Source of the DNA: Enhygromyxa salina
GTDB taxonomy: Bacteria; Myxococcota_A; Polyangia; Nannocystales; Nannocystaceae
Assembly: GCF_000737335.2 (NCBI RefSeq)
Contig: NZ_JMCC02000032.1
Span: 9,245 to 73,244, forward strand
Direction of reading: 5' to 3'
Length of the DNA: 64,000 nucleotides
Below, one piece after another: positions 43,506-52,480 of this stretch. A program made the position numbers and the translations under genes. The notes below the pieces were generated by a model. It was not told the origin of the DNA. It searched no databases and saw only the letters and a list, made by a program, of their open reading frames with translations. Numbering within the stretch: the stretch's first letter is position 1; every line of letters begins with the position of its first letter.

Positions 43506-44477
43506 GCCAGCGCGGATCAGCGGACGCACCAACAACCCTGGCAGCGATCGCATCCGCTGCTCCTCGCCGCCCAGCCCAAACTGCAGCCGTGGCCGCTGCG
43601 CGAAGCTGCCAGGTAGCACCAACGTCCCCGCGAGGCGGTCCCAGATCGCCAACAGGTTGCCGAAGTTTCGATCGTGGTGGGCCACGTCGCTGGAATGATG
43701 CAGTTGATGGGTCGCCGGGCTGATGAACACGCGGTCGAGCGGCCCGAACGACAGCCAGACCTCGGAGTGCTGCAGGTTGAAGCCAAGCAGCAGCGCCACA
43801 AACAAGATCGCGTTGGTGCCCAGCACGCTGACCACCCCGAAGGCGCCGCCGCTGGCCCACGCGAACACGCCGAACATCGGACCCAGCAACAAGCCGCTGA
43901 CGATACCGTCAACGATCACGTCGACCGGGTGGCGGCGAAACACGGCGAGCGGCTCGAGCACCGTTGCGCTGTGATGGACCTTGTGAAACTCCCACAGGAT
44001 CGGGACGCGATGCATCGCCGCGTGGGCCAAGAAGAACGCCAAGTCGGCGACGATGAAAGCCGCGACGGTCAAGCTCACGCGCATGCTCAGCCCCGTCCAC
44101 GGCTGCGCTGGCGGGCCAAGCCGCGCGTATAGCCAACCCCAGGTGTCGCTCGCGAGGCCGGTTGAGACGGCCTGCAGCGGCACCAGCAGCAAGAACGAGT
44201 AGATCAGCGCGTTGGTGACGAACAGCCCGACGTCGTTGGCGGCCGAGCGACTCAGCCAGATCCGCCGCGGGAACAAGAAGGCCAGCGCGCCCGCGAGGGT
44301 TGGGCGACCGCGGCTGACCTTGACGACATACAGCAACAGCGCCAGCGCAGCCGCGCCCAGCAAGTACACCCAATACACGCTGATGCCCGGCGAGAAAAAT
44401 TGCTCAGCGATGCCCCCAGCGATCTGCCAGCCCCGTTTGAGGCCCACTTCGAGTTGCTCGACGAGCAGGCTGGGCAT
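43449..44477 (-). CDS. Sterol desaturase / fatty-acid hydroxylase family membrane protein
   Basis: 342 residues, five to six transmembrane helices. The three His boxes of the di-iron family are present: HAAMH (HxxxH), HKVHHS (HxxHH) and HQLHHS (HxxHH), with FRRHPVD between. The family contains ERG3, ERG25, C-4 methyl oxidase and alkylglycerol mono-oxygenase types; sequence alone does not separate them here. In a cell with CYP51 and ERG2 homologues a sterol substrate is plausible, not proven. It begins 4 bp after the stop of the small repeat lipoprotein gene, so the two form an operon. Confidence 0.85.
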   Translation of the reverse strand: MPSLLVEQLEVGLKRGWQIAGGIAEQFFSPGISVYWVYLLGAAALALLLYVVKVSRGRPTLAGALAFLFPRRIWLSRSAANDVGLFVTNALIYSFLLLVPLQAVSTGLASDTWGWLYARLGPPAQPWTGLSMRVSLTVAAFIVADLAFFLAHAAMHRVPILWEFHKVHHSATVLEPLAVFRRHPVDVIVDGIVSGLLLGPMFGVFAWASGGAFGVVSVLGTNAILFVALLLGFNLQHSEVWLSFGPLDRVFISPATHQLHHSSDVAHHDRNFGNLLAIWDRLAGTLVLPGSFAQRPRLQFGLGGEEQRMRSLPGLLVRPLIRAGLRLLVPLVPRRLRGDRLE

Positions 44478-44481
44478 CGCC

Positions 44482-44814
44482 CTACTTCGGTGCCGGCTTG
44501 GGGCCGGGGCCCATCTTGTTCTTGATCGCGTCGGGGCTGACGATCATGTCGGGAGCAACGATCATGTCGGGAGCAACGATCATGTCGGGAGCAACGATCA
44601 TGTCGGGAGCGACGATCATGTCGGGAGCGACGATCTTGTTCGGCGCCACGACCTGCTTTGGCGCGACGTTGATCGCGGGCTTGACGAGCTTGTTCGCGGG
44701 CGCGGTCTTGCCCGCCTTCGGTCCAAGTCCGCCCTGCACGGCGTTGTCGGCCCCAGCAGGTTCGACGCAGGCGAGAGAGGTGAGGAGCAGCGTGGCAACC
44801 AACGACGTTCGCAT
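44482..44814 (-). CDS. Short lipoprotein with tandem VAPDMI repeats
   Basis: 110 residues; lipobox LACV at about Cys17; then an Ala/Lys/Pro-rich mature part with five successive copies of VAPDMI (the last with S for A) and related VAPNKI/VAPKQV units. The ATG at 44814 gives a usual signal length. The desaturase-family gene follows 4 bp later. The repeat looks like an extended flexible peptide with hydrophobic turns; no function suggested. Confidence 0.7.
   Translation of the reverse strand: MRTSLVATLLLTSLACVEPAGADNAVQGGLGPKAGKTAPANKLVKPAINVAPKQVVAPNKIVAPDMIVAPDMIVAPDMIVAPDMIVAPDMIVSPDAIKNKMGPGPKPAPK
44543..44632 (-). repeat. Five tandem 18-bp units
   Basis: The plus-strand unit ATCATGTCGGGAGCAACG is repeated five times (44543, 44561, 44579, 44597, 44615), the last two with GCGACG, and degenerates into flanking units. 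It codes for six residues per unit in the 44482-44814 gene, so unit number can vary without a frameshift. Confidence 0.9.
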
Positions 44815-44925
44815 GACGCCGCCAGTGTGCCACGACGCGGCAGGCCTTGCAGGTGAGCTAACCCGCCAAGCCCGACGCCCCCCGATCATGGTCGCAGCGC
44901 GCCGTCTGGCTTGGGATCCCGCCTA

Positions 44926-46365
44926 TCAGGGTTCCTCACAGTAGCCATCGCCGTCGTTGACCCCACCATCTTGCCAGCACTCGAGCCAGTCCTGGAGCCA
45001 TTCGGCCCGCTGCTGAACATACCAATGCAGCAGCTCGACCTGCTCCATGTAGACCTCGTTCGAGTAGGGCTTGTTGGTGTCCGCCAACACGGCCTCTTGG
45101 ATCTGTGCCGTGTACGTGTCGATGCGCTCGTGCAGCACCTCGGGCTGGTAGCCCTCGTGGAACACCTCGTCGATCATTTGGATGTAATAGTCGAACCACA
45201 TCGGGTCCTCGAGCGCGAGGTCGTACAAGGGGCGGCCGTGGCTCGTCCACTTCTCCCACACGACCGGGTCGGGGTTGTAGGGGTACTCGCCGCCTTGCTT
45301 GTCGTGGAACCGCTCGAAGGTGTTGTCGAGGTCCCAGGTCAGCATCATGAACTTGCCGCCGATCGGCTCATCATAAAAATAGTAGTTGAGCCCCCCGGCC
45401 CACATCCCATCCGAGAAGGGCAGCACGGCCTCGGCCGCGAACACCCGCAGGGCCTGGTCGAGGTCGAGGTATTCGTACAGCTCCTTGGGCGTCTTCGCGT
45501 CCTCGAGGGCCTCGATCCGATCGGTGTTGGCGGTGTCGAGGTTGGTCTTGAGCTCCCAGTGGGTCCGGTACCACAGGTCACCGCTTGGGTCGTCAAACCT
45601 GCGCTCGAGGAAGGTCTCGTCGAGCTTCTCGATGCTGGTGAAGATGCCGTAATACTCACCGTTGACGACGAGGCGAGCGTTGTTGGCGCACGGCGCCTGG
45701 ATACCGACGTCCCGCATGATCGAGAGCGCGAGGCGGTCGCGCAGCATGTGCCGATTCGCGGTGGCGGCGTCGAACGCGAGCCGCTTGAGCCCCAGAAATC
45801 GGCCGTCTTTGTCATTCGTGTGAAAGCCGATCTGAAACTGCATCTTGTCGCCGGGGATCGGGTCCCACCAGGTCGTGTTCCCGCGCAGCCGGATCTTCGC
45901 GTCGTAGATCGCGATGTCCTCGTACTCGAAGGCGGTGACCGGGTGGTAAGCCTTGGGGTTCTCGCCCTCCTCCTCGAGGTCCTTGCCGTGATCCCACTCG
46001 TATTGCAGCATCTCCCACACGACCGGCTCGAGCGTCAGGTTGAATGTGGGGAACAGATCCTGCGCATAGAGCCCGTGGCAGCCGTCATCGTCGGGCGGCG
46101 GGATCTGCTCGTTCGGATCAACCGGGGGTTCATGCTCGGGCGGCGGATGCACGTTGACGACCCCAGAGTCGTCCTCGCCGCTGGTCTCGGCCATGCCCTC
46201 GGAGTCGTCGCTTGTCGCGTCGTCGCCGTCCGTTGCGTCCGGGGCGGCGCCGGTTCCCGAGACCGTTGCGAACCCGGTGGTGCCCGACGCGTTCGGGTTG
46301 TCTGTGCAGGCCAGAGCCGCTCCAAGCGACAATGAGATAAAGCAGCGAACGCCACATTGTATCAT
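44926..46365 (-). CDS. CotH-family lipoprotein (copy 2)
   Basis: 479 residues, paralogous to the CotH protein at 29299-30747 and sharing nearly all motifs: lipobox ending ALAC, acidic linker, IPGDKMQFQIGFHTND, VVNGEYYGIFTSIEKLDE, LTWDLDNTFERF, and the CWQDGGVNDGDGYC end. Strong ribosome site (GGGAGGA) 6-10 bases before the ATG at 46365; the longer in-frame extension lacks that. CotH kinases phosphorylate secreted proteins in Bacillus; here the substrates are unknown. The two copies are 15 kb apart. Confidence 0.88.
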   Translation of the reverse strand: MIQCGVRCFISLSLGAALACTDNPNASGTTGFATVSGTGAAPDATDGDDATSDDSEGMAETSGEDDSGVVNVHPPPEHEPPVDPNEQIPPPDDDGCHGLYAQDLFPTFNLTLEPVVWEMLQYEWDHGKDLEEEGENPKAYHPVTAFEYEDIAIYDAKIRLRGNTTWWDPIPGDKMQFQIGFHTNDKDGRFLGLKRLAFDAATANRHMLRDRLALSIMRDVGIQAPCANNARLVVNGEYYGIFTSIEKLDETFLERRFDDPSGDLWYRTHWELKTNLDTANTDRIEALEDAKTPKELYEYLDLDQALRVFAAEAVLPFSDGMWAGGLNYYFYDEPIGGKFMMLTWDLDNTFERFHDKQGGEYPYNPDPVVWEKWTSHGRPLYDLALEDPMWFDYYIQMIDEVFHEGYQPEVLHERIDTYTAQIQEAVLADTNKPYSNEVYMEQVELLHWYVQQRAEWLQDWLECWQDGGVNDGDGYCEEP

Positions 46366-46513
46366 GTTGTATCCTCCCACCTGTATTATAGCTTGTATGC
46401 GCGTCGCCGGTGTGGAGTGCGAGCATTGCCCGCCGCGAGCCTGCGCGGCGGGCGAAGGAACGCGCAAAGATTCAGTTTGAGCGCCAACAATTTGAGGACT
46501 ATCAAAGCGTCCA

Positions 46514-48595
46514 ATGGCTATCTGCTTTCAGCTCGGGCGAGGGCTTCTCGCCCGCTTGCGGACACCTTCGTGGACTGGTTCACCCTGGGCAGCGAACGCT
46601 CGTGTTGCCAAAGGGACCGCTCTGCCTGTGGCCACCCTTGTGCTCATGCTCGGCTGCAAGGGCGCAGAAGCGACAATACCGGAGCCCGAGACGGGGCCCG
46701 ATAGCGACCTCCCGGTGCTCGTCGGCGACACCGGGGTGTTCGAGTGCGACGTGGCGGAGATCTTCATCCAACGCTGCAATGGTGAGACCTGCCATGGCGT
46801 CGGCGTGTCGTCGACGTCCGCGCTCGACCTGATCTCTCCAAATGTCGAGGCCCGGGTCTCGGGGGTCTCGGGCACAAATTGTAGCGGGATCCTCGCGGAC
46901 TCGACCCAACCCCAGGCAAGCTTGCTCTACACCAAGGTCACCGAGCCAGACTGCGGTGTGCGCATGCCGATGGGGAGTGAGCCGCTCGAAGCGGACGAGG
47001 TCACCTGCCTGGAATACTGGATCTCCGGCCTGCTGCCCCCGGATCCCGGCTGCGTTGACTGCGAGTGCGAGCCGGGCGTCGTCGAGGATTGTTACAGCGG
47101 TCCCGAGAGCACGCTCAATGTCGGCATGTGCAAGGGCGGAACCCACACATGTCAGACCAGCGGCCTGGACTGGAGCGAGTGCGAGGGCGAGGTCACGCCG
47201 CTCGGAGAGAACTGCTTCACGCCCGACGTCGATGAGGACTGCGACGGTCAGATGCCCGCGTGCGGAGACGTCTGGGGGCGTCGCTTCGGGAACCCCGACG
47301 ATCAAGCCATTCGCTCGGTCGCGGTCGACCCGGACAACGGCGACGTCTACAGCTTCGGAGACTTCGAGGGCGCCGTCAGCTTCGGCGCCGCGCCGTTGAT
47401 CGCGGAGCCGTCGGACCCGCTCCGACAAGACCTCGTGGTCAGCAAGCACGACCTTCACGGCAACCCGATCTGGAGCCGCAGGTTTGGCGATAGCAGCACG
47501 CAGATCGCCCAGAAGATGGCGATTGATGGCGACGGCAACCTGGTCTTCGTTGGCCGCATGTACGGCACAATTGACCTCGGCGGCGGCACGCTCCACGCCG
47601 CCGGAGGCAACGACATCGTCGTCTTCAAGCTCGACAGCGAAGGCAACCACATCTGGAGTCAGATCTTCGGCGACAACGAGCCGGACCGGGCCGCGCGACT
47701 GGCGTTTGACGCAGACAACAACGTCATTCTCACGGGCACCTTCACCGGCAAGATTGACTTTGGCGTGGCCAAGTTCGCCTCTGCCGGGCAGCGCGACGCG
47801 TTCGTTGTCAGGCTCGCGCGCGACACTGGCGAGCCGACCTTCGCCATGAAAATTGGCGGAGCCGGCGACGACTACGGCTTCGGCGTTGACGTTGACGAGA
47901 ACGGCGACATCGTGATCGGCGGCCGCTTCGGCGCGGCGCTCGATCTTGGCGGCCAGACGCTGACCCATGCGGGTGACCTCGACATCTATGTTGCCCGCCT
48001 CGACGAAGCCGGGCAGGTGCTGTGGGCGCGGTCGTTTGGCGGCTCCGGTCCAGACGAGCTCCACGATCTTCGGCTTCAGCAAGACGGCGACATCGTGCTG
48101 CTCGGGGCGATCTCCGCCAGCGTGGACTTTGGCGGCGACACACTCAACAGCGCGGGCGCGCGTGACATCTTCCTGGCCACGCTCGATGGCCAGGGGGAGC
48201 ATGTGTGGAGCGAGCGCTACGGCGACGCCGCCGATCAATTCGAGCTTGGCGGCACCGAGAGTTGGCTGACCCTGGCGCTCGAGGCCAGCGGTAGCATTCA
48301 CGTTGGCGGCAGCCTCTACGGCGTCCTCGACTTCGGCGGCGGCGATAGTTTAGCCGCCAAGGGTGAGAGGCCCGACGTCTTCCACGCCCAGTTCAGCGCC
48401 AACGGCGACTACGTCGGCGGCTGGCGGTTTGGCGACTCCGGCTCGGACTTTGGCCACGACATCGCCGTGGCCGCAACAGGACACGTCATTCATGGCGGGC
48501 GCAGTCTTGGCCCCACAGTCGACTTTGGCGACATCGGCGTGTTCGACAACGCGGGGCGCAGCGATGGCCTGCTCGCCCGGTTGGCCCCGCTGTGA
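46514..48595 (+). CDS. Lipoprotein with CxxxxCH site and beta-propeller repeats
   Basis: 693 residues. A signal reaches a lipobox LMLGC at about residue 48, unusually far from the start, so the true start may lie downstream of the ATG at 46514 at a non-standard codon. A small domain follows with RCNGETCHG (haem-like C-x4-CH) and DCGVRMPMG, then Cys-rich linkers (CEPGVVEDC, DEDCDGQMPAC), then about six repeats of about 45-50 residues (for example IWSRRFGDSSTQIAQKMAID, GNLVFVGRMYGTIDLGG) forming a beta-propeller. It directly precedes the DUF1592 protein, suggesting a surface module. Confidence 0.8.
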   Translation: MAICFQLGRGLLARLRTPSWTGSPWAANARVAKGTALPVATLVLMLGCKGAEATIPEPETGPDSDLPVLVGDTGVFECDVAEIFIQRCNGETCHGVGVSSTSALDLISPNVEARVSGVSGTNCSGILADSTQPQASLLYTKVTEPDCGVRMPMGSEPLEADEVTCLEYWISGLLPPDPGCVDCECEPGVVEDCYSGPESTLNVGMCKGGTHTCQTSGLDWSECEGEVTPLGENCFTPDVDEDCDGQMPACGDVWGRRFGNPDDQAIRSVAVDPDNGDVYSFGDFEGAVSFGAAPLIAEPSDPLRQDLVVSKHDLHGNPIWSRRFGDSSTQIAQKMAIDGDGNLVFVGRMYGTIDLGGGTLHAAGGNDIVVFKLDSEGNHIWSQIFGDNEPDRAARLAFDADNNVILTGTFTGKIDFGVAKFASAGQRDAFVVRLARDTGEPTFAMKIGGAGDDYGFGVDVDENGDIVIGGRFGAALDLGGQTLTHAGDLDIYVARLDEAGQVLWARSFGGSGPDELHDLRLQQDGDIVLLGAISASVDFGGDTLNSAGARDIFLATLDGQGEHVWSERYGDAADQFELGGTESWLTLALEASGSIHVGGSLYGVLDFGGGDSLAAKGERPDVFHAQFSANGDYVGGWRFGDSGSDFGHDIAVAATGHVIHGGRSLGPTVDFGDIGVFDNAGRSDGLLARLAPL
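46564..46598 (+). repeat. 35-bp dispersed element, copy at 46.6 kb
   Basis: Reads ACCTTCGTGGACTGGTTCAC then CCTGGGCAGCGAACG. It matches the reverse complement of 32645-32679 at 32 of 35 positions, which lies inside the coding sequence of the large membrane protein. The first is in the leader of the lipoprotein gene. Confidence 0.7.
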
Positions 48596-48618
48596 CCTTT
48601 GAACATCAGGTAGTGACC

Positions 48619-50286
48619 ATGCTGGAATACAGAACCGTCACCCTCATCTTTGCAGCGCTCCCGTTGCTTGCCTGTGGATCGCAGACCGACATCGGCGCGG
48701 CAGAACAAGTCACGCCGGACCCGGTGACCCCGGAGCCGGGCCCCACGCCGATCCGTCGGCTGACGCGGGTTGAGTACAACAATACGGTGTACCAGCTGTT
48801 TGGCGACAACAGCCAGCCGGCCAACGCGTTTCCGCCCGACGAGGAGGCCGGCGGGTTTGACAACCAGGCCGACGTGCTCGTCGTCAGCCCGCTGCTCGCC
48901 GAGAGCTACATGGTCGCCGCCGACAAGCTCGCGGCAGCCCACACGCCCACCCTGATGCAGCAGCTGCCAAACTGTCAGGGTCTCGCGGCCAAAGCGGACG
49001 CCTGCGCCAGCGATGCCGACGCGTTTGTTCGCAGCTTTGGCAAGCTGGTGTTCCGCCGCCCGCTGACGGAGGCGGAGGTCCAGACCTACGTCAACCTCTT
49101 CGCCCAGGGGGCGGCCCCCGATCAGGCACCTTACTCGCCAACGACCGGGGTTGAGATGGTCGTGTCGGCCCTGCTGCAATCGCCGCATTTCATCTATCGC
49201 GTCGAGTTTGGCATGGCCGATCCGGCCAGCGGCGACGTCGTCGAGCTGACGCACTACGAGATCGCCTCGCGGCTCTCGTATTTGCTGTGGAACACCATGC
49301 CCGACTCGATCTTGTTCGAGGCCGCCGACGCCGGCCGGCTGCGCGATCCCGCAGAGATCGAAGCGCAAGCCCGGCGCATGCTCGACACGCCGCGCGCGCG
49401 TGAGGCGGTCAAGAACTTTCACCGGCAGTGGCTGCACCTCGACGAGATCGAGCCGACGATCCTGGCCAATGGCAAAGACGCCAAGATCTACCCAGATTTT
49501 TACGAGGGCCTGCCCTTGCTGTGGCGGCTCGAGACCGAGGCCTTCATCGATCACGCGGTGTTTGAGCAGGACGCAAACATCGAGCTGCTGTTCACCGCGC
49601 CGTTTACAATGATGAACGCGGAACTCGCCGACTTTTACGGGGTTGACGGTCCGCCCGGCATCGAGTTTGCCCGCGTCGACCTCGACCCCAGCAGGTACGC
49701 CGGGATCATGACCCAGCCCGGGATCATGGCGTTGTTTGCGAAGCCCGATCGCTCGTCGCCGATCCACCGGGGACTCTTCGTGCGCGAGACTCTTCTGTGC
49801 CAGGCGCCACCGCCACCCCCGGACAACGTGCCCGAGCCGCCGTCCGTGGACCCGAACCAGACGACCCGGGAGCAATTCGCCGAGCACGCAGAGAATCCGG
49901 TCTGTGCCGGGTGCCACTCGCTCATGGACCCGATCGGCTTTGGCTTTGAGAACTTTGACGGCATCGGCCGCTACCGCGCCACCGAGTGGGGGCTGAAGGT
50001 CGACGCGAGCGGCGAGCTGCAGGGGACCGACGTCGACGCGGCATTCACCGGCGCCGTCGAGCTCGCGCAGCTGCTTGCGAGCAGCGAACAGGTCAAGGCG
50101 TGCGTAACGAAGAAGTGGTTTCGCTTTGGCTACGGCCGGTTCGAGACCGACGAGGACGAGGACACCCTTGACGCGCTCGAGGCCGCCTTCGCTGCATCCA
50201 ACTACGACATCAAAGAGCTGATCGTCGCGCTCACGCTGACCGACGCATTTCGCTACCGCCACGCGGTCCAGGAGAAATCGCCATGA
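48619..50286 (+). CDS. DUF1592/DUF1588/DUF1585-type lipoprotein
   Basis: 555 residues. Signal with lipobox LLAC (Cys19), then RRLTRVEYNNTVYQLFG (DUF1587-like), a DUF1595-like helix, a large DUF1592 core (ALLQSPHFIYRVE, LTHYEIASRLSYLLW), DUF1588 (RGLFVRETLLCQ), and CAGCHSLMDPIGFGFENFDG (c-type-haem-like CxxCH) with a DUF1585 C-terminus. Such proteins, abundant in Planctomycetes and myxobacteria, are thought to act at the cell surface in polymer breakdown; mechanism unproven. The ATG at 48619 is used. It overlaps the next gene by 4 bp. Confidence 0.88.
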   Translation: MLEYRTVTLIFAALPLLACGSQTDIGAAEQVTPDPVTPEPGPTPIRRLTRVEYNNTVYQLFGDNSQPANAFPPDEEAGGFDNQADVLVVSPLLAESYMVAADKLAAAHTPTLMQQLPNCQGLAAKADACASDADAFVRSFGKLVFRRPLTEAEVQTYVNLFAQGAAPDQAPYSPTTGVEMVVSALLQSPHFIYRVEFGMADPASGDVVELTHYEIASRLSYLLWNTMPDSILFEAADAGRLRDPAEIEAQARRMLDTPRAREAVKNFHRQWLHLDEIEPTILANGKDAKIYPDFYEGLPLLWRLETEAFIDHAVFEQDANIELLFTAPFTMMNAELADFYGVDGPPGIEFARVDLDPSRYAGIMTQPGIMALFAKPDRSSPIHRGLFVRETLLCQAPPPPPDNVPEPPSVDPNQTTREQFAEHAENPVCAGCHSLMDPIGFGFENFDGIGRYRATEWGLKVDASGELQGTDVDAAFTGAVELAQLLASSEQVKACVTKKWFRFGYGRFETDEDEDTLDALEAAFAASNYDIKELIVALTLTDAFRYRHAVQEKSP

Positions 50287-51665
50287 CCCTCATTCGCCGT
50301 TCCCCCATGAAGCGACGCACGGTCCTGTGCGGGCTAGGTGGCCTCGCCATTGGCCTTCCGCTGCTCGACGCCATGCGCGGGTCCCCTGCACGCGCTGGTG
50401 TCCTCGACCCGCCCAAGCGCTTCATTGTCATGTACACGCCCAATGGCACGATCGCCAAGAACTTCTGGCCGACAAATGTAGTCTCACAGACCGACTTCGA
50501 GCTGTCGCCAATCCTGACGCCGCTCGCCGCTCACAAGCAGGATCTGCTGATCGTGGGCGGCGTGGACATGCTCTCGGCGATGGCGCCAAACATGGGGGGC
50601 AGCGCGCCCGGTGACGCCCACCAAAAGGGCACCGGTCAGTGCCTGACCGCGACCGAGCTGCTCCCGGGCAACTTCGTGGGCGGCGGCGGACAGACGGCGG
50701 GCTGGGCTGGCGGGATCTCCGTTGACCAAGAGATCGCCAAGCACATCGGCCAAGACACGCCCTACACCTCGCTCGAGCTTGGCGTCGCCGTGCAGGGCGC
50801 CAACGTCCGCGGGCGGATCTCGTATCGCGGGCCGGGCCAGCCGCTTCCGCCAGAGAACAGCCCCTACGCCGCCTATCAGCGCTTGTTTGGGGACTCGCTT
50901 GGCGACCCGGTCGAGGTCGCGCAGCGGACCACCCGGCGGCACTCCGTGCTCGACGTGGTCGCCGAGGACTACAAGCGGCTGCGTGACCGGCTTGGCGGCG
51001 AGGATCGGGACAAGCTCCACAATCACCTGCTGGGCATTGACGCGATCCGTGATCGGCTCGACAAGGCCATTGTCAGCTTTGCGGGCGCGTGCCAGCCCCT
51101 CGATCTTGGCGAGGCGCTCGACGTCAACAAGATCGAGCACATGCCGGTCATCGGTGGCCTGCAGATGGATCTGTTGGCGATGGCCTTCGCCTGCGACATC
51201 ACCCGGGTCGCAACCTTGATGTGGACCAACTCGACATCGAGCGCCGTGCTCTCGTTTGTGGATCCCGCGATCACGGACGGCCACCACGCCCTCGCCCACA
51301 AGGGTGACGAGGAGACGATGAAGGTTCACCACAACACCCTGATCAACACCTGGTACGCGAGCCAGCTCGCGGCGCTGATCGATCGACTCAAGGCGATCCC
51401 CGAGGGCGACGGCACCGTGTTCGATAACACCGTGATCTTGTGGACCAACGAGCAGGCCCGCGGGAACAACCATGACCGCCATGATCTGCCCTACGTGGTC
51501 GCCGGCAGCGCGGGCGGGTTCTTCAAGACCGGTCGCTACGTGGAGTTTTCGGGCGACACCGGGCACAACCGGCTGTTGGTCTCCCTGCTCAATTCCATGG
51601 GGATCGAAGCGGAAGAGTTTGGCAACCCGATCTACGGAACGGGACCGCTGACCGGGCTGACCTGA
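50283..51665 (+). CDS. DUF1552 protein with Tat signal
   Basis: 460 residues. A Tat leader KRRTVLCGLGG at 10-20 precedes a long alpha/beta domain of DUF1552, the usual downstream partner of DUF1592 proteins. Patterns such as PPKRFIVMYTPNGT, DITRVATLMWTNSTSS and VILWTNEQARGNNHDRHDLP fit alkaline-phosphatase-superfamily-like relatives, with the final part having the metal-binding His/Asp-rich stretch NNHDRHDLP. The start ATG at 50283 overlaps the previous stop (ATGA), so the two are coupled. Predicted periplasmic. Confidence 0.9.
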   Translation: MTLIRRSPMKRRTVLCGLGGLAIGLPLLDAMRGSPARAGVLDPPKRFIVMYTPNGTIAKNFWPTNVVSQTDFELSPILTPLAAHKQDLLIVGGVDMLSAMAPNMGGSAPGDAHQKGTGQCLTATELLPGNFVGGGGQTAGWAGGISVDQEIAKHIGQDTPYTSLELGVAVQGANVRGRISYRGPGQPLPPENSPYAAYQRLFGDSLGDPVEVAQRTTRRHSVLDVVAEDYKRLRDRLGGEDRDKLHNHLLGIDAIRDRLDKAIVSFAGACQPLDLGEALDVNKIEHMPVIGGLQMDLLAMAFACDITRVATLMWTNSTSSAVLSFVDPAITDGHHALAHKGDEETMKVHHNTLINTWYASQLAALIDRLKAIPEGDGTVFDNTVILWTNEQARGNNHDRHDLPYVVAGSAGGFFKTGRYVEFSGDTGHNRLLVSLLNSMGIEAEEFGNPIYGTGPLTGLT

Positions 51666-51686
51666 AGTGCGAAGGGGAGTGGGGGA

Positions 51687-52472
51687 TCAAAGACACCCGC
51701 GGAGTCGCTCGGTGTCCGCGAGCTCCGCGTGCTCGCGCGCGCCACAGGCGAGCTCGACGATCGCCGCGCCCAGCTGCGCCCCGGTCAGCGACGCATAGCG
51801 AGCCTGCAGCCGCTTGGCCCCCAGCGCCCCGAGCACGCCCAGCAGCCCGTCGCCGACGATCGCCCCGACCCGCTCGGCCGCGCGGGTCTCGTCGCGGTCG
51901 TCCCCGGTGATGAACCCTGGCCGGACCACCAAGTAGGGCAGCCCGCTGCCCCGGATCGCCGCCTCTACCCGCTTGCGCACGCCCATGTATGCGTTGACCG
52001 AGCGGCCGTCAGCGCCCAGCGCAGACAGGTACACGAAGCGCGGGTTGCTGCCGCACGCGAGGGCGGCCTCGAGCAACATGATCGACAGGCCGTAGTCGAC
52101 CGCCTCGTAGGTGTCCGCGACCTTCGACCCGGTGCCCGCGCCATCGTTTTGCTTGCCGCGCTTGCGCGTGGTCCCGAGCAGCGCGTGAACTTGGCTGGGC
52201 TGCAGGCGCGTGAGCGTGGCGCCGATCTGCTCGAGCGTCCACGCGCTGGTGTCGACGCGCGCGCCGAGGCCCTCGAAATGTTTGCGCCAATGCTCGAGCC
52301 GCGAGCTGTCCGGCCGCACGTGGGCGACGGTCTCGAGTCCTCGGGCAACGCTCTCGCGCACGACCTCGCGGCCGGTGTAACCGGTCGCGCCAGCGATGAA
52401 CACGGGTCCGGGCACGGCAGCCGCCAGTCTATACCATTGCCCTGTCAGATCGACCGACGGCTCGGGCATCAT
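51687..52472 (-). CDS. NAD(P)-binding Rossmann protein (atypical SDR, NmrA-like)
   Basis: 261 residues. A dinucleotide-binding loop VFIAGATGYTGREVV at about 24-38, then FVYLSALGADG, YMGVRKRVEAAIRGSGLPY and LVVRPGFITGDD, the features of atypical short-chain reductases such as those of the UCC1/TIP30-like or NmrA group. Substrate unknown. It is divergent from the aldo/keto reductase gene, with 8 bp between starts, so they likely share a promoter or overlap in regulatory DNA; the true start may be internal. Confidence 0.82.
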   Translation of the reverse strand: MMPEPSVDLTGQWYRLAAAVPGPVFIAGATGYTGREVVRESVARGLETVAHVRPDSSRLEHWRKHFEGLGARVDTSAWTLEQIGATLTRLQPSQVHALLGTTRKRGKQNDGAGTGSKVADTYEAVDYGLSIMLLEAALACGSNPRFVYLSALGADGRSVNAYMGVRKRVEAAIRGSGLPYLVVRPGFITGDDRDETRAAERVGAIVGDGLLGVLGALGAKRLQARYASLTGAQLGAAIVELACGAREHAELADTERLRGCL

Positions 52473-52480
52473 CGCGCGCG

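Noticed and set aside
43449..44477. Naming the desaturase-family gene ERG3 or ERG25
   Set aside because: The three His boxes define only the family; no subfamily-specific pattern was found.
46580..50262. Two long minus-strand open frames (573 and 590 codons) opposite the beta-propeller and DUF1592 genes
   Set aside because: No signal, motif or ribosome site; antisense of real genes.
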